The notes under the pieces: model-generated | Databases searched by the model: none | Told to the model about the DNA's origin: nothing | The model's input: only the letters and a program-made list of their open reading frames with translations | DNA from: Saccoglossus kowalevskii | Taxonomy: Eukaryota > Hemichordata > Enteropneusta > Harrimaniidae | Reading direction: 5' to 3' | NCBI RefSeq assembly: GCF_000003605.2 | Contig: NW_003152258.1 | Span: 70,031-91,404, forward strand | DNA length: 21,374 nt | Program-made: the position numbers and the translations under genes | Shown here: one piece after another, positions 1 through 10,957 of the stretch | Layout of the letters: each line of letters starts with the position of its first letter | Position numbering within the stretch: position 1 is the stretch's first letter

Positions 1-220
1 AAACCAATCAACACCGTTCTTACACACATAAAGCACCTTCTACACCCCCCCCCCCCAAATAACTTACTGAACCAATCAACACCGTTCTACACACATAAAG
101 CACCTTCTACAACCCCCCCCCCCCAAATAACTTACTGAACCAATCAACACCGTTCTACACACATAAAGCTCCTTCTACAACCCCCCTCCAATAACCAATC
201 AACACCGTTCTACACACATG
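1..220. repeat. Minisatellite, about 3.4 copies of a 55-68 bp unit
   Basis: The phrase AACCAATCAACACCGTTCT recurs at positions 2, 70, 138 and 193, followed by CACACATAAAGC, a CTTCTAC stretch, a C run of 6-14 bases and AATAACTTACTG. The first two steps are exactly 68 bp. The last full unit is shortened to 55 bp, mainly by loss of C-run bases and of the CTTACTG tail, and the final copy breaks off in CACACATG. The array starts at the window edge, so its true length is unknown. Confidence 0.9.
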
Positions 221-222
221 CA

Positions 223-939
223 GTAGCGGGGAATATGTTCACATATATTTTACATTAAAACAATCAAAATATATATCAAAATGTAAAATGAATAATAGCA
301 TCATGGGTATTTTCTAGTTAATAGCTCACAAACTCCGAAATGTTGAGTGGCATGATCACTTTGAAATCACCTTTCAATCAGCCTTCAACTTGAACATAAA
401 CTTCTAAAATGTATAACACACATAACAAACTTGCTAAATTTGTTGATGAATTTTTACAAAACTTATATTTTATCTGTCAGTGTATTGTAGTATGTCACTT
501 TTATGGAATCTACCTTAGATGAAAGCATTGCAAATTTTGTTTTGTGCTGTTACATATCCATAGCCATTCATAATTTAGTTGAAATTATATACAAAAGGTG
601 TTTTCTTTAATGGAAAGTCAGTGTATGGGCATTTTATTTTTGGGGGTGTACACTGGTTCATTAGTGAATGACTTATTTTTCTGTTCATGGTATTATCATG
701 CTGAAGATTGCCTTTAGCAGGGTGAATCCAGAGACCAGTTGATTGTTGTCATGGAAACCATTTGCGAAGGTTGTTGTTCAAATTCACATTGTGTGGGTGG
801 TACGCAACTCCTTTTGTACAGAAAGAACAATTGGTCAATGACGGGCGGGGACAATGATCTGTAGTGTATCGCACTTGATATATATTAGTATCATAGAAAA
901 CTACAGGTTGCATTCAGTCATGGCAATGGCGCATACAGG
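223..939. other. No gene found; AT-rich DNA
   Basis: No open frame of note, splice-framed exon, RNA gene or tandem repeat was recognised here. Confidence 0.5.
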
Positions 940-944
940 CACAT

Positions 945-1036
945 TTTAGTTTAGTTTAGTTAATTTTTTATCTGTCTTCAATGCAAATTTAGAAGAAACA
1001 CAAACTCTACAAATATTCCCTGAAAAGACCCAATAA
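945..1036 (-). mobile_element. Possible 3' tail of a LINE (weak)
   Basis: Read on the minus strand, the stretch ends in a short repeat of the 5-mer ACTAA (AACTAAACTAAACTAAAA), after a tract holding GACAGATAAAAAATT. Many non-LTR retrotransposons end in a short tandem repeat tail, and this would fit. No coding remains were seen upstream on the same strand, so this rests on the tail alone. Confidence 0.2.
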
Positions 1037-3230
1037 AAGAAGCATTTATACATCATACAAAAATTCACCAATAAATATTTTACGTTTTGCTAAACGGAAA
1101 TACTATACCAACATTTATCGAAGTCAAATCTCAATAAGACATGAAAACTAATTATTGATGTATTACACGGTTTTCAAATAATCAAACGTTCAAACCTGCT
1201 ATTGGACAAGAAATAGTGGACATCATTAAAAAGGTAAACATGTGATGGCATAGAAAGAATTACTACTAAAATAATAAAACTAATTTATTCGATTAAACCT
1301 CTTAAACACATTTTCAATCGGACAAGTCCCTGATTCAATGATCAATATTCAGGTTAATGGAATGGCATATTCTGAACAAATATCGTCCAATATTATGTAT
1401 TTTGACAATATTAGACCGTGGAATTTATAAAAGCACTTCATATTCATTACTAAACATGAAGTTCTTCCCCAAACCATCACATGTTTTGTCCAAACCAATC
1501 AACCTACATGGCCTTGGTATATCTCATTGAATTCATAAGAAATGAATGTAGAACGTTGTCAACGATTCATATTTATGTGCTGTTGCAGCCGGTTTCTTTT
1601 TGCCACATCGACGTGAAAATTATCTGTTCTTGGGATGAAATTACTGTTTTTCGAATCCTTCTTTGCCGTTCATGTGCACGATGACTCATAATGAGTAACA
1701 TAACAACAAATGAATATGATCTTAATAAACTAATTATTATTGTCATCATATGCGCATCGGCTGCCATCATGTTTGGATCAAACAACAGCACGACGAATGA
1801 GGGCGTGATTTCGACACGAGTCGAGTGGGTCCCAATGGGTTCCCGACTAACGTGAATGCAATTCCTGTAATACTTCCCTAAACTTGAAAGATCACAAATT
1901 TCGGCACATACCGAGACACTGGGTTTGCCGTGACAATTTTTTGGATCCAGTTTTACCAGCGATTAAACTTGAAGATCGTGGCATAGTGATGCTAAACATT
2001 TTATTGTATTAACACTAAAATAACTGACCAGTAATATGAAAAAGACATGCATTAAAATTGTTGAAACATACAATTTTTCAGATAAGCAATTTCAAACAAA
2101 GTAAATACTAGGACTACAATGCATCTGTTTAAAATGATGTTAAAATCGACGCCTTCTGTGGTTAAAATATCAGTAGTCGCTCTGCGTTTTTATTTGTTAT
2201 CTTTGTTTGAACCTGAAACTGCTCTTTCCTGAAGAAGAGAGACTCAAAGAAACTAATACGATAATCTCTGAGCAGTTTACACCTAATGTGAGGGAAATGA
2301 GAAAAAGAAGATGGTAAACGAGCCTTTAATAACTATTACTAGTTAAATATTGACAGTACTATGTACGTGTATGGCTAAGCATTAAATGATACTAGGCCAA
2401 TTTGTTTTGACAACATCGAGAAACATAGCCATGGCCTTTAGAACCGTAATAACAATGACCACAGCCTTTACCGAGTACATAAGACTACAATAATAATATA
2501 CTACATTTATCTGCTGGGACGTTAAAGCACTAACTAACACATTGCATCATCCAGACTTACACGCCATGGCATCACAGAATCATGAACTAGTAATTCTATA
2601 CAATTCGATTTACCAAATTACTATGTTTCCATTAATGTCGCTAGAAAGAAAACAATTCACTTAGGTACACCTTCTGGTGGAATTTCCAAGCTCGTAAATA
2701 ATACCATAAGTAACGTCATCCATCTGCCAAGTGTCAGCGAGGATATTCTGTAGATACAAATTAGTTTGAATTCTAGTTACGTAATCAGGAAATGATGTTA
2801 TATTTCAGGTGCTTGAAGTTGAATTGACTCACTATACTACTGGATGTAATAACTGTCCAGCCATGGTAGGTGAGATGTCAATGCTCGTATTTATGGAACA
2901 GTTGGTAATTATCAGAGGCAACATATTAATAACCTCATATTATTGGCAAGATTGTTTGCTTTATTATACTTAAACGATTATCATGATCACATTCTACTGA
3001 TGCATATCATCCCATTGCAGAGACACGATCTGGATTCAATAAGAAGCGTAGTACAATTGATAACATTTGAATACTGTAACAACGCGATGTTTGATATAAA
3101 TAGCAAAGTATAAGTTATAAAATCAATGTATAGCAATGTAAAGTCGTGTATTAAGAAACCTGTCGGTATATAAATTGTACTTATGGTGTACAGCAAGACT
3201 CTACATTGTCCTCTCTTTTATACTGGTTTA
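1037..3230. other. No gene found; AT-rich intergenic DNA
   Basis: The open frames here are short (72 aa or less), overlap on opposite strands and show no recognisable domain or splice-linked extension. No RNA gene, tandem repeat or inverted repeat element was recognised. Confidence 0.5.
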
Positions 3231-3245
3231 GTGAATTATACAACG

Positions 3246-3600
3246 GGATATAAAGTCAATACAAACAAGTCTAAAATTATAGTGTTTAGAAACGGAGGTA
3301 GACTTAAATCAAATGAACATTGGTATATTGATTGGTAAAGGTAGTCTGTGTAATTGGGTATAACACTTCACCATCAGTTTTATGGACACACGCTCAGCAT
3401 GTTCTGGCAAGTCATGTCAGTAAAGCCGTGCATGGTGTAAAAAAAGATATTAAGCCAATTATTTAAAATTAATATTGATCGGTAGATTTTTGCGTCAAAA
3501 TCACACCAATAATGAATTATGGTTGTGAAACTTGGGGATTTCATGTTTGAGCAAACGCCATCATACGACCGAAATATTATAGTGTTCTCCTTCACATGGA
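3246..3600 (+). pseudogene. Decayed LINE reverse transcriptase, C-terminal part
   Basis: From 3246 a frame reads GYKVNTNKSKIIVFRNGG, then RLKSNEHWYIDW, before a stop at 3336. This matches the conserved 'VN..K.K..VFr.GGr...nE.W' stretch just after the catalytic palm of Jockey/CR1/L2-type reverse transcriptases. Further on (3512-3550) another frame gives MNYGCETWGFHV, matching the 'PILNYG.E.WG.H' motif that follows about 80-100 residues later in the same proteins. The order and spacing are right, but stops and frameshifts lie between the two blocks, so this is a dead 5'-truncated copy. The catalytic YxDD part was not seen. The exact clade cannot be named by eye. Confidence 0.7.
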
Positions 3601-3639
3601 GTAGAGATTATTTATTTAAGTGTTAGTAAATGTAACCTT

Positions 3640-4246
3640 GGTTATATGTATCGATTCGACATTACCGATACATTATAACGAATAATTACTTGCCGATTTT
3701 GATTTACTCACATTTTTTTTCAAATGATTAAGCATTGATCTACGATCCAAACATCGTTTTTGTTCATTCAGCTAGTGCCAACGTAAAATGTCGCTCTCTG
3801 TTGGTATCTAACACATAACGATGTGTAATTACCCACGGAGACGTTTTGTAGACCGTATTAGTGGATTTAAAATTTTACATTTTTGTCATAACCCACATTG
3901 TAAATCTAGCACACGCACGTTTTAGTTAAGGACCTGGACAGCCAGCAGGGACGGCGCCATAATGTATTGTTCTTCACCTAGGATGGCAATAACAATCCAA
4001 ACAACAAAAATATGTATTCAAATTACTACAGTTATGAACAAACTGAACATTTTTTTATTCAAATTAGCCTCAAATCAAAAACCGGAACACTACTAAGAAG
4101 AATAAATTAAAAAATATAAAAGTACATGCCGACCGAACTGCATCAGACCTCACTCACTAAATTCCTGCAGTTTGATTGGTATCGACAAGAAATCCTTGGG
4201 GGAAGTAAAAAACTACACTAATCTGAGGGGGCAAGGGTTATTTTCG
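3640..4246. other. No gene found
   Basis: AT-rich DNA with no coding or repeat structure that could be supported. It may include the untranslated tail of the LINE relic just upstream. Confidence 0.45.
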
Positions 4247-4300
4247 TTCAACGTAATTGCATTATATATAATATATATAATTGCAATAACGTAAATTGAA
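4247..4300. repeat. 54-bp imperfect AT-rich palindrome
   Basis: The stretch starts TTCAACGTAATTGCA and ends TTGCAATAACGTAAATTGAA, with a TATATA-rich centre. The two halves are near reverse complements, with two to three small indels. It could extrude as a cruciform or be the core of a small foldback element. Confidence 0.55.
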
Positions 4301-4363
4301 AAAATAAATTATGTAATCACAGGCTAGACGCACAACGCACAATCAATCAAATATTGTTTTCGT

Positions 4364-4555
4364 ACACTGTAAAAATGTGTAATTTTTTTTCGGTACGTAC
4401 AAGAATGTTCTAGGTTTTCTTTTTTAGTTTTCCGTAAAATGTAAAATAACCTTTATTTTCTCTGTAAACTGTAAAGATTCAATTTTCACTGTGACTGTAA
4501 ATTTTTTTTCTTGTAAATTGTAAAAAGCCCTTTTTATTTCCCGTAAAACTGTACC
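4364..4555. repeat. TGTAAA-doublet block, degenerate units of about 23-30 bp
   Basis: Nine copies of TGTAAA or CGTAAA fall in under 200 bp, many as close doublets such as CGTAAAATGTAAAA, TGTAAACTGTAAAG and TGTAAATTGTAAAA, separated by T-rich or pyrimidine-rich spacers. The first copy reads ACACTGTAAAA, the same 11-mer that ends the foldback element at 21196-21206 (opposite strand). It may be a worn relative of that element or an independent low-complexity repeat. Confidence 0.5.
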
Positions 4556-4808
4556 AGCTACCCCCCTTATTCTGTCAGGTGTGTGTTGGGTTTGAAGCAC
4601 CGCAGAGGGCGCAACTCATGCGACTCGTCAGGCTTGCACTTGTCCAATCAAGGAGTTTAGAACAAATTAGCTCTATAGTCAAATCCAATAGGTTTACAAT
4701 GCATTATTTCCAAGTGCAATCCCCATAGACACGACTTTCTTTTTTTATAATGTCGTTACTATAGCGACCGTCGTAAATAAAGATCTTGAGTAAATATGGC
4801 ATGTTGGG

Positions 4809-4828
4809 ATTGGCTTCATACTATAAAT
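4809..4828 (+). promoter_or_regulatory. Candidate core promoter of gene A (TATA-like box)
   Basis: TATAAAT at 4822-4828 lies 157 bp before the gene A start codon, with ATTGG (a reversed CCAAT) at 4809-4813. A transcription start about 30 bp downstream would give a 5' untranslated leader near 130 nt. This is positional inference; many animal promoters lack a TATA box. Confidence 0.35.
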
Positions 4829-4984
4829 TAGGAAATCAATACCTCTTCGATCACTTTCGTTATTTACTCGATTGAAACGCTCAGAACGTACTCTGTATAG
4901 AAATGCTATTGTTAGGATGTTGTCACTTTCAACGCGCTTACTAACCTTGCTTGAAAATTCAATTTAAACTTAGTTTTTTACAAC

Positions 4985-6448
4985 ATGGACACCATTGACT
5001 TCAACAGTTATCGCGGACGGCAGATGCCACGCTGCCATTATGAGAACTGCGACTCGGCGGACATAGTAGAGAACGAGTCTAAACTGCCGGGTGACGGAAG
5101 ACGAACAGTCGGAATCGGTGATCAAAGACTGGATTCGGAATGCGGGATGCGAGTAAACAACAACAACAACGTGTTACCTCGTGGTGGTCGCGGTTATCTG
5201 GAGTCCATGGCGACGACACCGCCATCATACGAAGACGCTATAGAAGTCACAAACCAACCCGACAACAACGGTAGTCCCGAGAGAGTTGTTAAAATTAGAA
5301 AACCGGAATCGAATCCAATGTATTATTGCCTACCTACCTTAGCCATGCCCATGGCTATTTTTTGCTGCGTTGTCAATTTTGTTCTACCCGGCATAGGTAC
5401 AGTACTGTTATATTAGTCGACGCCAAACAATATATGTGACATTTTTATAATTATATATTGTTTTGGTCTTGGACAAAGACATATCTTATATCTTTGATTT
5501 TCTATTCAGCAACCAACTTTTTTTAAGTAAATCACTGTTTTAGCACATTATGTTTAAAGCAAATACGTCAGATGCTCAGGAAAAAAGGAGTATTTTTCCA
5601 AAGAATATGTTCTGACTCGTTCTGTAATGCACGTACGTTTAACATTACATTTTCTTTGTAATTAGGAACAATCGTAGCCTCGTTCTCGGTGTTGACATGC
5701 TGCGCACGTCACGAATCTCTACCTGCCAGAATTGGTATTTTCATCTTGAATGCCGTATGTGGCGTCCTTCAGTTAGGACTGTCGCCATTCCTCATAGGAT
5801 GGGTATGGAGTATCGTATGGGGGTGTGCATTTATCGGAATGGCAAGTAAGTATAGGGGTGTGCATTTATCGGAATGGCAAGTAAGTATAGGGGTGTGCAT
5901 TCGTCGAAATGACACTAAATATTCACGTGCGGAGTGTTGTACTTAGAAAGGTAATTAGTACAGAAAGCAGATATAGGCAATAATAATTATGTTTTTAAAC
6001 TGAATGATCATGTTAAATATATTAAATGGATGTATGAATGATTTCTGAATGGCTGAAGCAAATATGAGTGGGCGTGAACAATAGATATATTGTCACGTGA
6101 CATATGAGGAATGACATCCACTTGTCATGATTGGTTAATTTTTTTTTTAAATAAGGATTCCCGAATATCGTAAATGTTAGATGCCATATTTATATTGACT
6201 AATCTGTCTTGAATTTATTTTCAGCGGAATATGTACCCCCAACATCCACATTGCAAGAACCAGTCAGTCATCAAGTTGTGCCCCCTCCTCCATCTTATAA
6301 TCCACAGCAAAATGTGCCGTTTTATCCACAAGACCCACCACCGCCATATTACGGAGCAACACATGGACTCAGTCTGGAAGTTCACTCTCAAGACACGGAG
6401 TCGGAAGAAGTCCTAGAGTCGAGTGTTCCCCCGGTCGATATGACATAG
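4985..6448 (+). CDS. Gene A: Spec3/Stum-family two-pass membrane protein with PPxY motifs (3 exons)
   Basis: Exons 4985-5396, 5666-5845 and 6225-6448 join through GT-AG introns of 269 and 379 bp, both phase 1, to give 271 aa. The start has a good context (A at -3, G at +4) and an in-frame TGA upstream at 4952. Residues 1-112 are a polar N-terminal tail with PPSY at 79-82. Residues 113-197 form the membrane core: segment one around MPMAIFCCVVNFVLPGIG (121-138), a CCAR loop, then segment two ending GWVWSIVWGCAFIGMA. The order 'PGxGT...CCA...GW.WSI.WG' is the signature of Spec3/Stum proteins. The family includes sea urchin Spec3 of ciliated ectoderm and Drosophila Stum, linked to mechanosensing; a ciliary or sensory role here is inference. 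The C-terminal tail is Pro-rich with PPSY (219-222) and PPPY (236-239), possible WW-domain (Nedd4-type) ligands. A candidate AATAAA lies at 7169-7174. Confidence 0.9.
5820..5924 (+). repeat. 35-bp tandem repeat duplicating the exon 2 donor splice site of gene A
   Basis: Units at 5820-5854 and 5855-5889 are identical and run across the exon 2/intron 2 junction. Each carries the donor GTAAGTAT, at 5846 and 5881. A third unit, 5890 to about 5924, has drifted and has lost its donor. The inner donor keeps the reading frame into exon 3 and matches the phase seen in gene B, so it is taken as the normal one. The outer donor would add 35 nt and shift the frame. Confidence 0.9.
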
Positions 6449-7097
6449 TTTTTACAATGTTTAAGTAGCAACTTGTTCAGCCCCGGCACCTATACGCTGA
6501 AAGATTATGCATTTACATCAAACTTAATTGGTAACAGACTTCAATATGACAGAAGTTATATTTTAAAAACAATTCTCTCTGAATAGATTAACTTTATTGT
6601 GTCGTAAGTTTATTTCCGGTTTTCCACAGTCTCCTCTGTCACCAGGAACTATCTACGGTGGGGGGACTGTGGGTTTGTGTTATGCTCTGTTGTCAAACAA
6701 ACGGAGTGATACGATATACCAAAAAATGGACACGTGGGCCTGACGCTCATCGGTTGCTTATAAAATTAGCAGCGGATTAGAAGTATAATATACAATACTT
6801 GCTCAAGTGTGTCAAGGCCAAGATGAATCTGTACGTGTTAAATTTTGTAACTGAAATTTCACAACAAATTGGTATTGTTTTAAGCATGCAATGTATAAGG
6901 AAGCAATGCCGTATGTGAGTGGTCACTGTATGAATTGTCTACTCCTTGGCACGATACATTGCCAAGTGCTGCCTATTGAAAATCAAAAAGAGAAATTGTC
7001 CAGTTTAAAAAAAAGGTTCATGAGAGGGCATTGCATATGCATAGGGATTGACTATAATAGTAATTGTTGAAAAAAAAAATGAGATGTTTTGTCATTT
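6449..7097. other. Gene A 3' flank, probable 3' untranslated region
   Basis: No further open frame of note follows the TAG at 6446-6448. The closest clear AATAAA is at 7169-7174, which would give a 3' untranslated region of about 730 nt; this is a weak call. Nothing else was recognised. Confidence 0.35.
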
Positions 7098-8740
7098 CTG
7101 ACCCAATTTGCAGATTTATTAGTCAATCTACACCTCTTGGACAGAATACAATATTCAACAAATAATGAAATAAAAATTAGCAGTTTGAAAACAATTCTTG
7201 AAAATAGCATTTCTGCCAAAAAAATTCAACATAATGGCATCTAAAAATACACAATTACAAATAACTCCACCATATGACAAAATTACAAATAACTCCACCA
7301 TATGACAAAATTACAAATAACTCCACCATATGACAAAATTACAAATAACTCTACCATATGACAAAATTACAAATAACTCTACCATATGACAAAATTACAA
7401 ATAACTCCACCATATGACAAAATTACAAATAACTCCACCATATGACAAAATTACAAATAACTCTACCATATGACAAAATTACAAATAACTCTACCATATG
7501 ACAAAATTACAAATAACTCTACCATATGACAAAATTACAAATAACTCTACCATATGACAAAATTACAAATAACTCCACCATATGACAAAATTACAAATAA
7601 CTCCACCATATGACAAAATTACAAATAACTCTACCATATGACAAAATTACAAATAACTCTACCATATGACAAAATTACAAATAACTCCACCATATGACAA
7701 AATTACAAATAACTCTACCATATGACAAAATTACAAATAACTCTACCATATGACAAAATTACAAATAACTCCACCATATGACAAAATTACAAATAACTCT
7801 ACCATATGACAAAATTACAAATAACTCTACCATATGACAAAATTACAAATAACTCTACCATATGACAAAATTACAAATAACTCTACCATATGACAAAATT
7901 ACAAATAACTCTACCATATGACAAAATTACAAATAACTCCACCATATGACAAAATTACAAATAACTCTACCATATGACAAAATTACAAAGAGGGTTACAT
8001 CAAGTAAATTTATGGTTGAAATGAAAGTGACAGTTGGAGAGAAATTTCTCAAAAATTATGATTTGAAAAAAAAATAAAAAAAATCACTGAACAAAATTGA
8101 AGATAATGCTACCACTTCAACAGGCTAAACAGAGGACCGAACTGCGTACTTATATGCTAAATATGAAGTCAATCAGACTGATGTTTTTTTGAGAAATTGA
8201 CAAAAATTCAATGTTTACCTTTTTCGACCCAATTCGCAGAATTATAGGCTGATTTATGGACAAATTCCGATGTCAACCCTATGGGGTACCTTCACAACAA
8301 AATTCTGTATTGAATTCTGTAAGTCCTATGTATTACTACCTATGGAGAGTGAAAAACTAAAAACAAAATAATAAAAAAAAATCATAAATTGCACAAAATT
8401 GAAGATATTAATACGAAAGAACAACCTTGAGAGAGGTCGCCCCAGATCCCTACATACTAAATATGAAAGCAATTTAACTGACGGTTTTGGAGAAGTCGAA
8501 AATAACAATTTTGGCTAAAAATAATAATAAACAATTTCACTCAAAATACAAATTTGAAAATAATACTACTACACCAACAGGCCACACAGAGAATCAATCA
8601 ATCAGACTGACATTTTTTGAGAAATTGGTGAAAATATAATTTTTTTGATTTTTTCACCCAATTTCCAGATTTGTTGATGGATCCACTTCTCTTGAACAAG
8701 TTACCATATTCAACCAATCAGGAATCGTCATACCATACCA
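7098..8740. repeat. Old dispersed repeat family, several diverged blocks
   Basis: Two blocks recur with heavy drift. Block A (CCCAATTTGCAGATT, then a CTTGGACA-like stretch and ATATTCAAC) is seen near 7100, 8225 and 8655. Block B (GAAGATAAT, an ACAGGC or similar stretch, then CTAAATATGAA, AATCAGACTGA and TTTTTGAGAAATTG) is seen near 8099, 8401 and 8555. Spacing is irregular (154-430 bp). The 28-bp array interrupts this family. No protein-coding remains were recognised, so the type of element is unknown. Confidence 0.6.
7249..7988. repeat. 26-copy, 28-bp tandem array (minisatellite)
   Basis: CATATG occurs 26 times from 7271 to 7971 at exactly 28-bp steps, with no insertion or deletion. Each unit reads ACAAAATTACAAATAACT, then CYACCATATG. 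Apart from the first unit, which has a slightly different left end, the only variable position is the C/T before ACC. The C/T order from left to right is C3 T2 C2 T4 C2 T2 C1 T2 C1 T5 C1 T1 (10 C, 16 T). Such uniformity points to recent expansion or ongoing homogenisation. Confidence 0.97.
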
Positions 8741-8940
8741 TGGTTTTGGATAAAAAAGAGTCACGCGACCGAACAACGCTAAAATCCAAAAACAATGTGA
8801 CGATTTTAAACACAAATTGGTGACATGTGTAAAACTTTAACTGCAGTGAAAATTGGTTTCTCAAACATATTATGGTGATATCTTGTCAAATTTAATACAA
8901 ATCTAATAAAACATAGAATAGGCAATGTTACACCTGTAGT

Positions 8941-9169
8941 GATCATATGTGTATTAGTGGTATCTGAGGTATATATTAGTAGTATCTGAGGTGTATATTA
9001 GTAGTATCTGAGGTGTATATTAGTAGTATCTGAGGTATATATTAGTAGTATCTGAGGTGTATATTAGTAGTATCTGAGGTATATATTAGTAGTATCTGAG
9101 GTATATATTAGTAGTATCTGAGGTATTTATTAGAAGTACCCGAGGTATATATTAGTAGTATTTAATAGA
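8941..9169. repeat. 22-bp tandem array, about 9 copies
   Basis: TATCTGAGG starts at 8961 and recurs every 22 bp to 9115, with a ninth drifted copy (TACCCGAGG) at 9137. The rest of the unit is TATATATTAGTAG, with A/G exchange in TATATATT versus TGTATATT. The array sits about 950 bp to the right of the 28-bp array. Confidence 0.93.
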
Positions 9170-10939
9170 GATAGTAATAGAGATATGTTAGTATTTATTG
9201 CTTCTTGTGTATTATAGATGAGTCTCTTTAAAGAATAAAATTAAAGTAAACACCGATTGGTATAATCAATCCCGAAGACTCACGTGACGGACCTCCATTG
9301 ATAATAGAGATCACGTGATATGGGCATGTCGTCATATGCCATGTCCTAGTCACAGGTCAAATTGTATCGCTTCACAGAAATCAAAATCTGAGATATATAC
9401 TTGATAACAACTGAAGCCAGTTCCGAGGTAGGTGGTAGTATTTTACAGTACAGTAAGTAGAGTTACCACTATTTACGATTGCTGCACTGAGACATGATAT
9501 TATACGAGAAACAACAAATAGAAAAACTATATCTCATTTATGATAAATCTGATACCATGGTAATGCCACCCAATGTGTGAATCGTTATTTAATATATATA
9601 CATTTACACACACACACACATACATATACACATGTGACAGAACGATTTTCAGTGAAATTTCAAAGTACTACCAGAACCAGATTCCCGGGACAACAGTCGC
9701 TCATCATCATGTTCACAACAATGTCATCCCAATGATAGTTACAAATTCATGTTGACTGTTTTATTTGGGAAAGAGTGTAAAAAAATACCGACCTTCCACA
9801 TCCATTTTTGAATAACAACACTCGATATGAAAACGCCTGTTTTAAACCCAAATAGCCTGAGCACATCGCAACTCACGATAATGCGTTCAATACCCGGTAA
9901 ATTTGCACTTTTGTGTATTTATATACGGTAGAATTTAGAAAATCCTTTTGCTCTTTCTGTGAACTAAACACGTCATTTCATCATTCAGGCCAGTGTAGCA
10001 CAGTAAGATAGATATGTATTTCCTTCCAAGTAACGTCGGTACTATTTAGTGAATATATTTCACAATGCCGCTAAACCATAAAGCCCATATTTTGACGAAA
10101 TTAAAATACGCGGCCATCATTTCAATACGGGTTTTCTATTTATTTTACTTATACTCAGCTCACTATAAATAATTAAATGTCGTACGCGTGCATCGTACAC
10201 AATATACAAACGTTATCGCTGATGCTAATTCATGGTTCAAGTGTATTAGCCTGAGGTACACCATTGCATGCCGTATTGCCACGAACAGTTTGGATAAACA
10301 AGTGATTGGCACTCATTTCGGAAACAGTTGTAGCCGCTTAAAACATGCCTTCTCGTCAACTTTTAGGGCAGAATTACACCTACGTGTTGTTAGTAAACTA
10401 TCGTCAAAAAAATAATCTACATACATGTATATTCATGGTTGTATACAATAAAATACGTCATTCATTCTTGCTGTCGTAACGAGCGATTTCGCTTAGTACT
10501 CCGGTCAGATGCATCCCCATGGATTGCGATTCGCATAAAGATCCGGTCACCACCCTACCCCGTTATACACCCAGAGCTACGGATAAAATGGAAATGACCG
10601 CCAAGATATCGTTGGCTCGAAAGATGGCTCATGGGACTCACATGCGTCCCCACAAATATCTCTTGCATGGATCTAAGCTCATACATGTTAGTTACTCTTG
10701 ATTTTTATGTCAACTTGAGCAGACGCATTGAACTACCAATGACGGATACGATTGCGTAAAATTGATTTTGTTATTTGAGTTATATTTTTTGAAGATTCAA
10801 GTCGCTAGTATGCCAACGCGTTTAATGAAGGGTGCCACCACGCGGCCAGGCAATTACAGTCACTTCAATCATGGAAAGTTCCACACTCGTTACAGACCCA
10901 AAACCACATTTTGAATTGATTGGGAGTGGTTTCTACAAT
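9170..10939. other. No gene found; intergenic DNA between genes A and B
   Basis: A short CA run lies at 9606-9620. The stretch 10500-10700 is richer in GC than its surroundings and is open in one + frame for 60 codons, but no domain or convincing splice sites were seen. A non-coding first exon of gene B could lie in this region. Confidence 0.45.
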
Positions 10940-10957
10940 AAGGGCGAGGTCATTCTT

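Noticed and set aside
5689-5946. Stand-alone 85-aa gene starting at 5689
   Set aside because: It is exon 2 of gene A read through its donor site. Splicing at 5665/5666 and 5845/5846 restores the family signature.
7249-7988. Possible CRISPR array from the regular 28-bp repeats
   Set aside because: There are no unique spacers: units abut directly and differ at essentially one base. The DNA is eukaryotic.
10519-10701. Possible 60-codon exon with balanced composition
   Set aside because: No domain and no convincing acceptor and donor pair, so it is noted only in the region entry.
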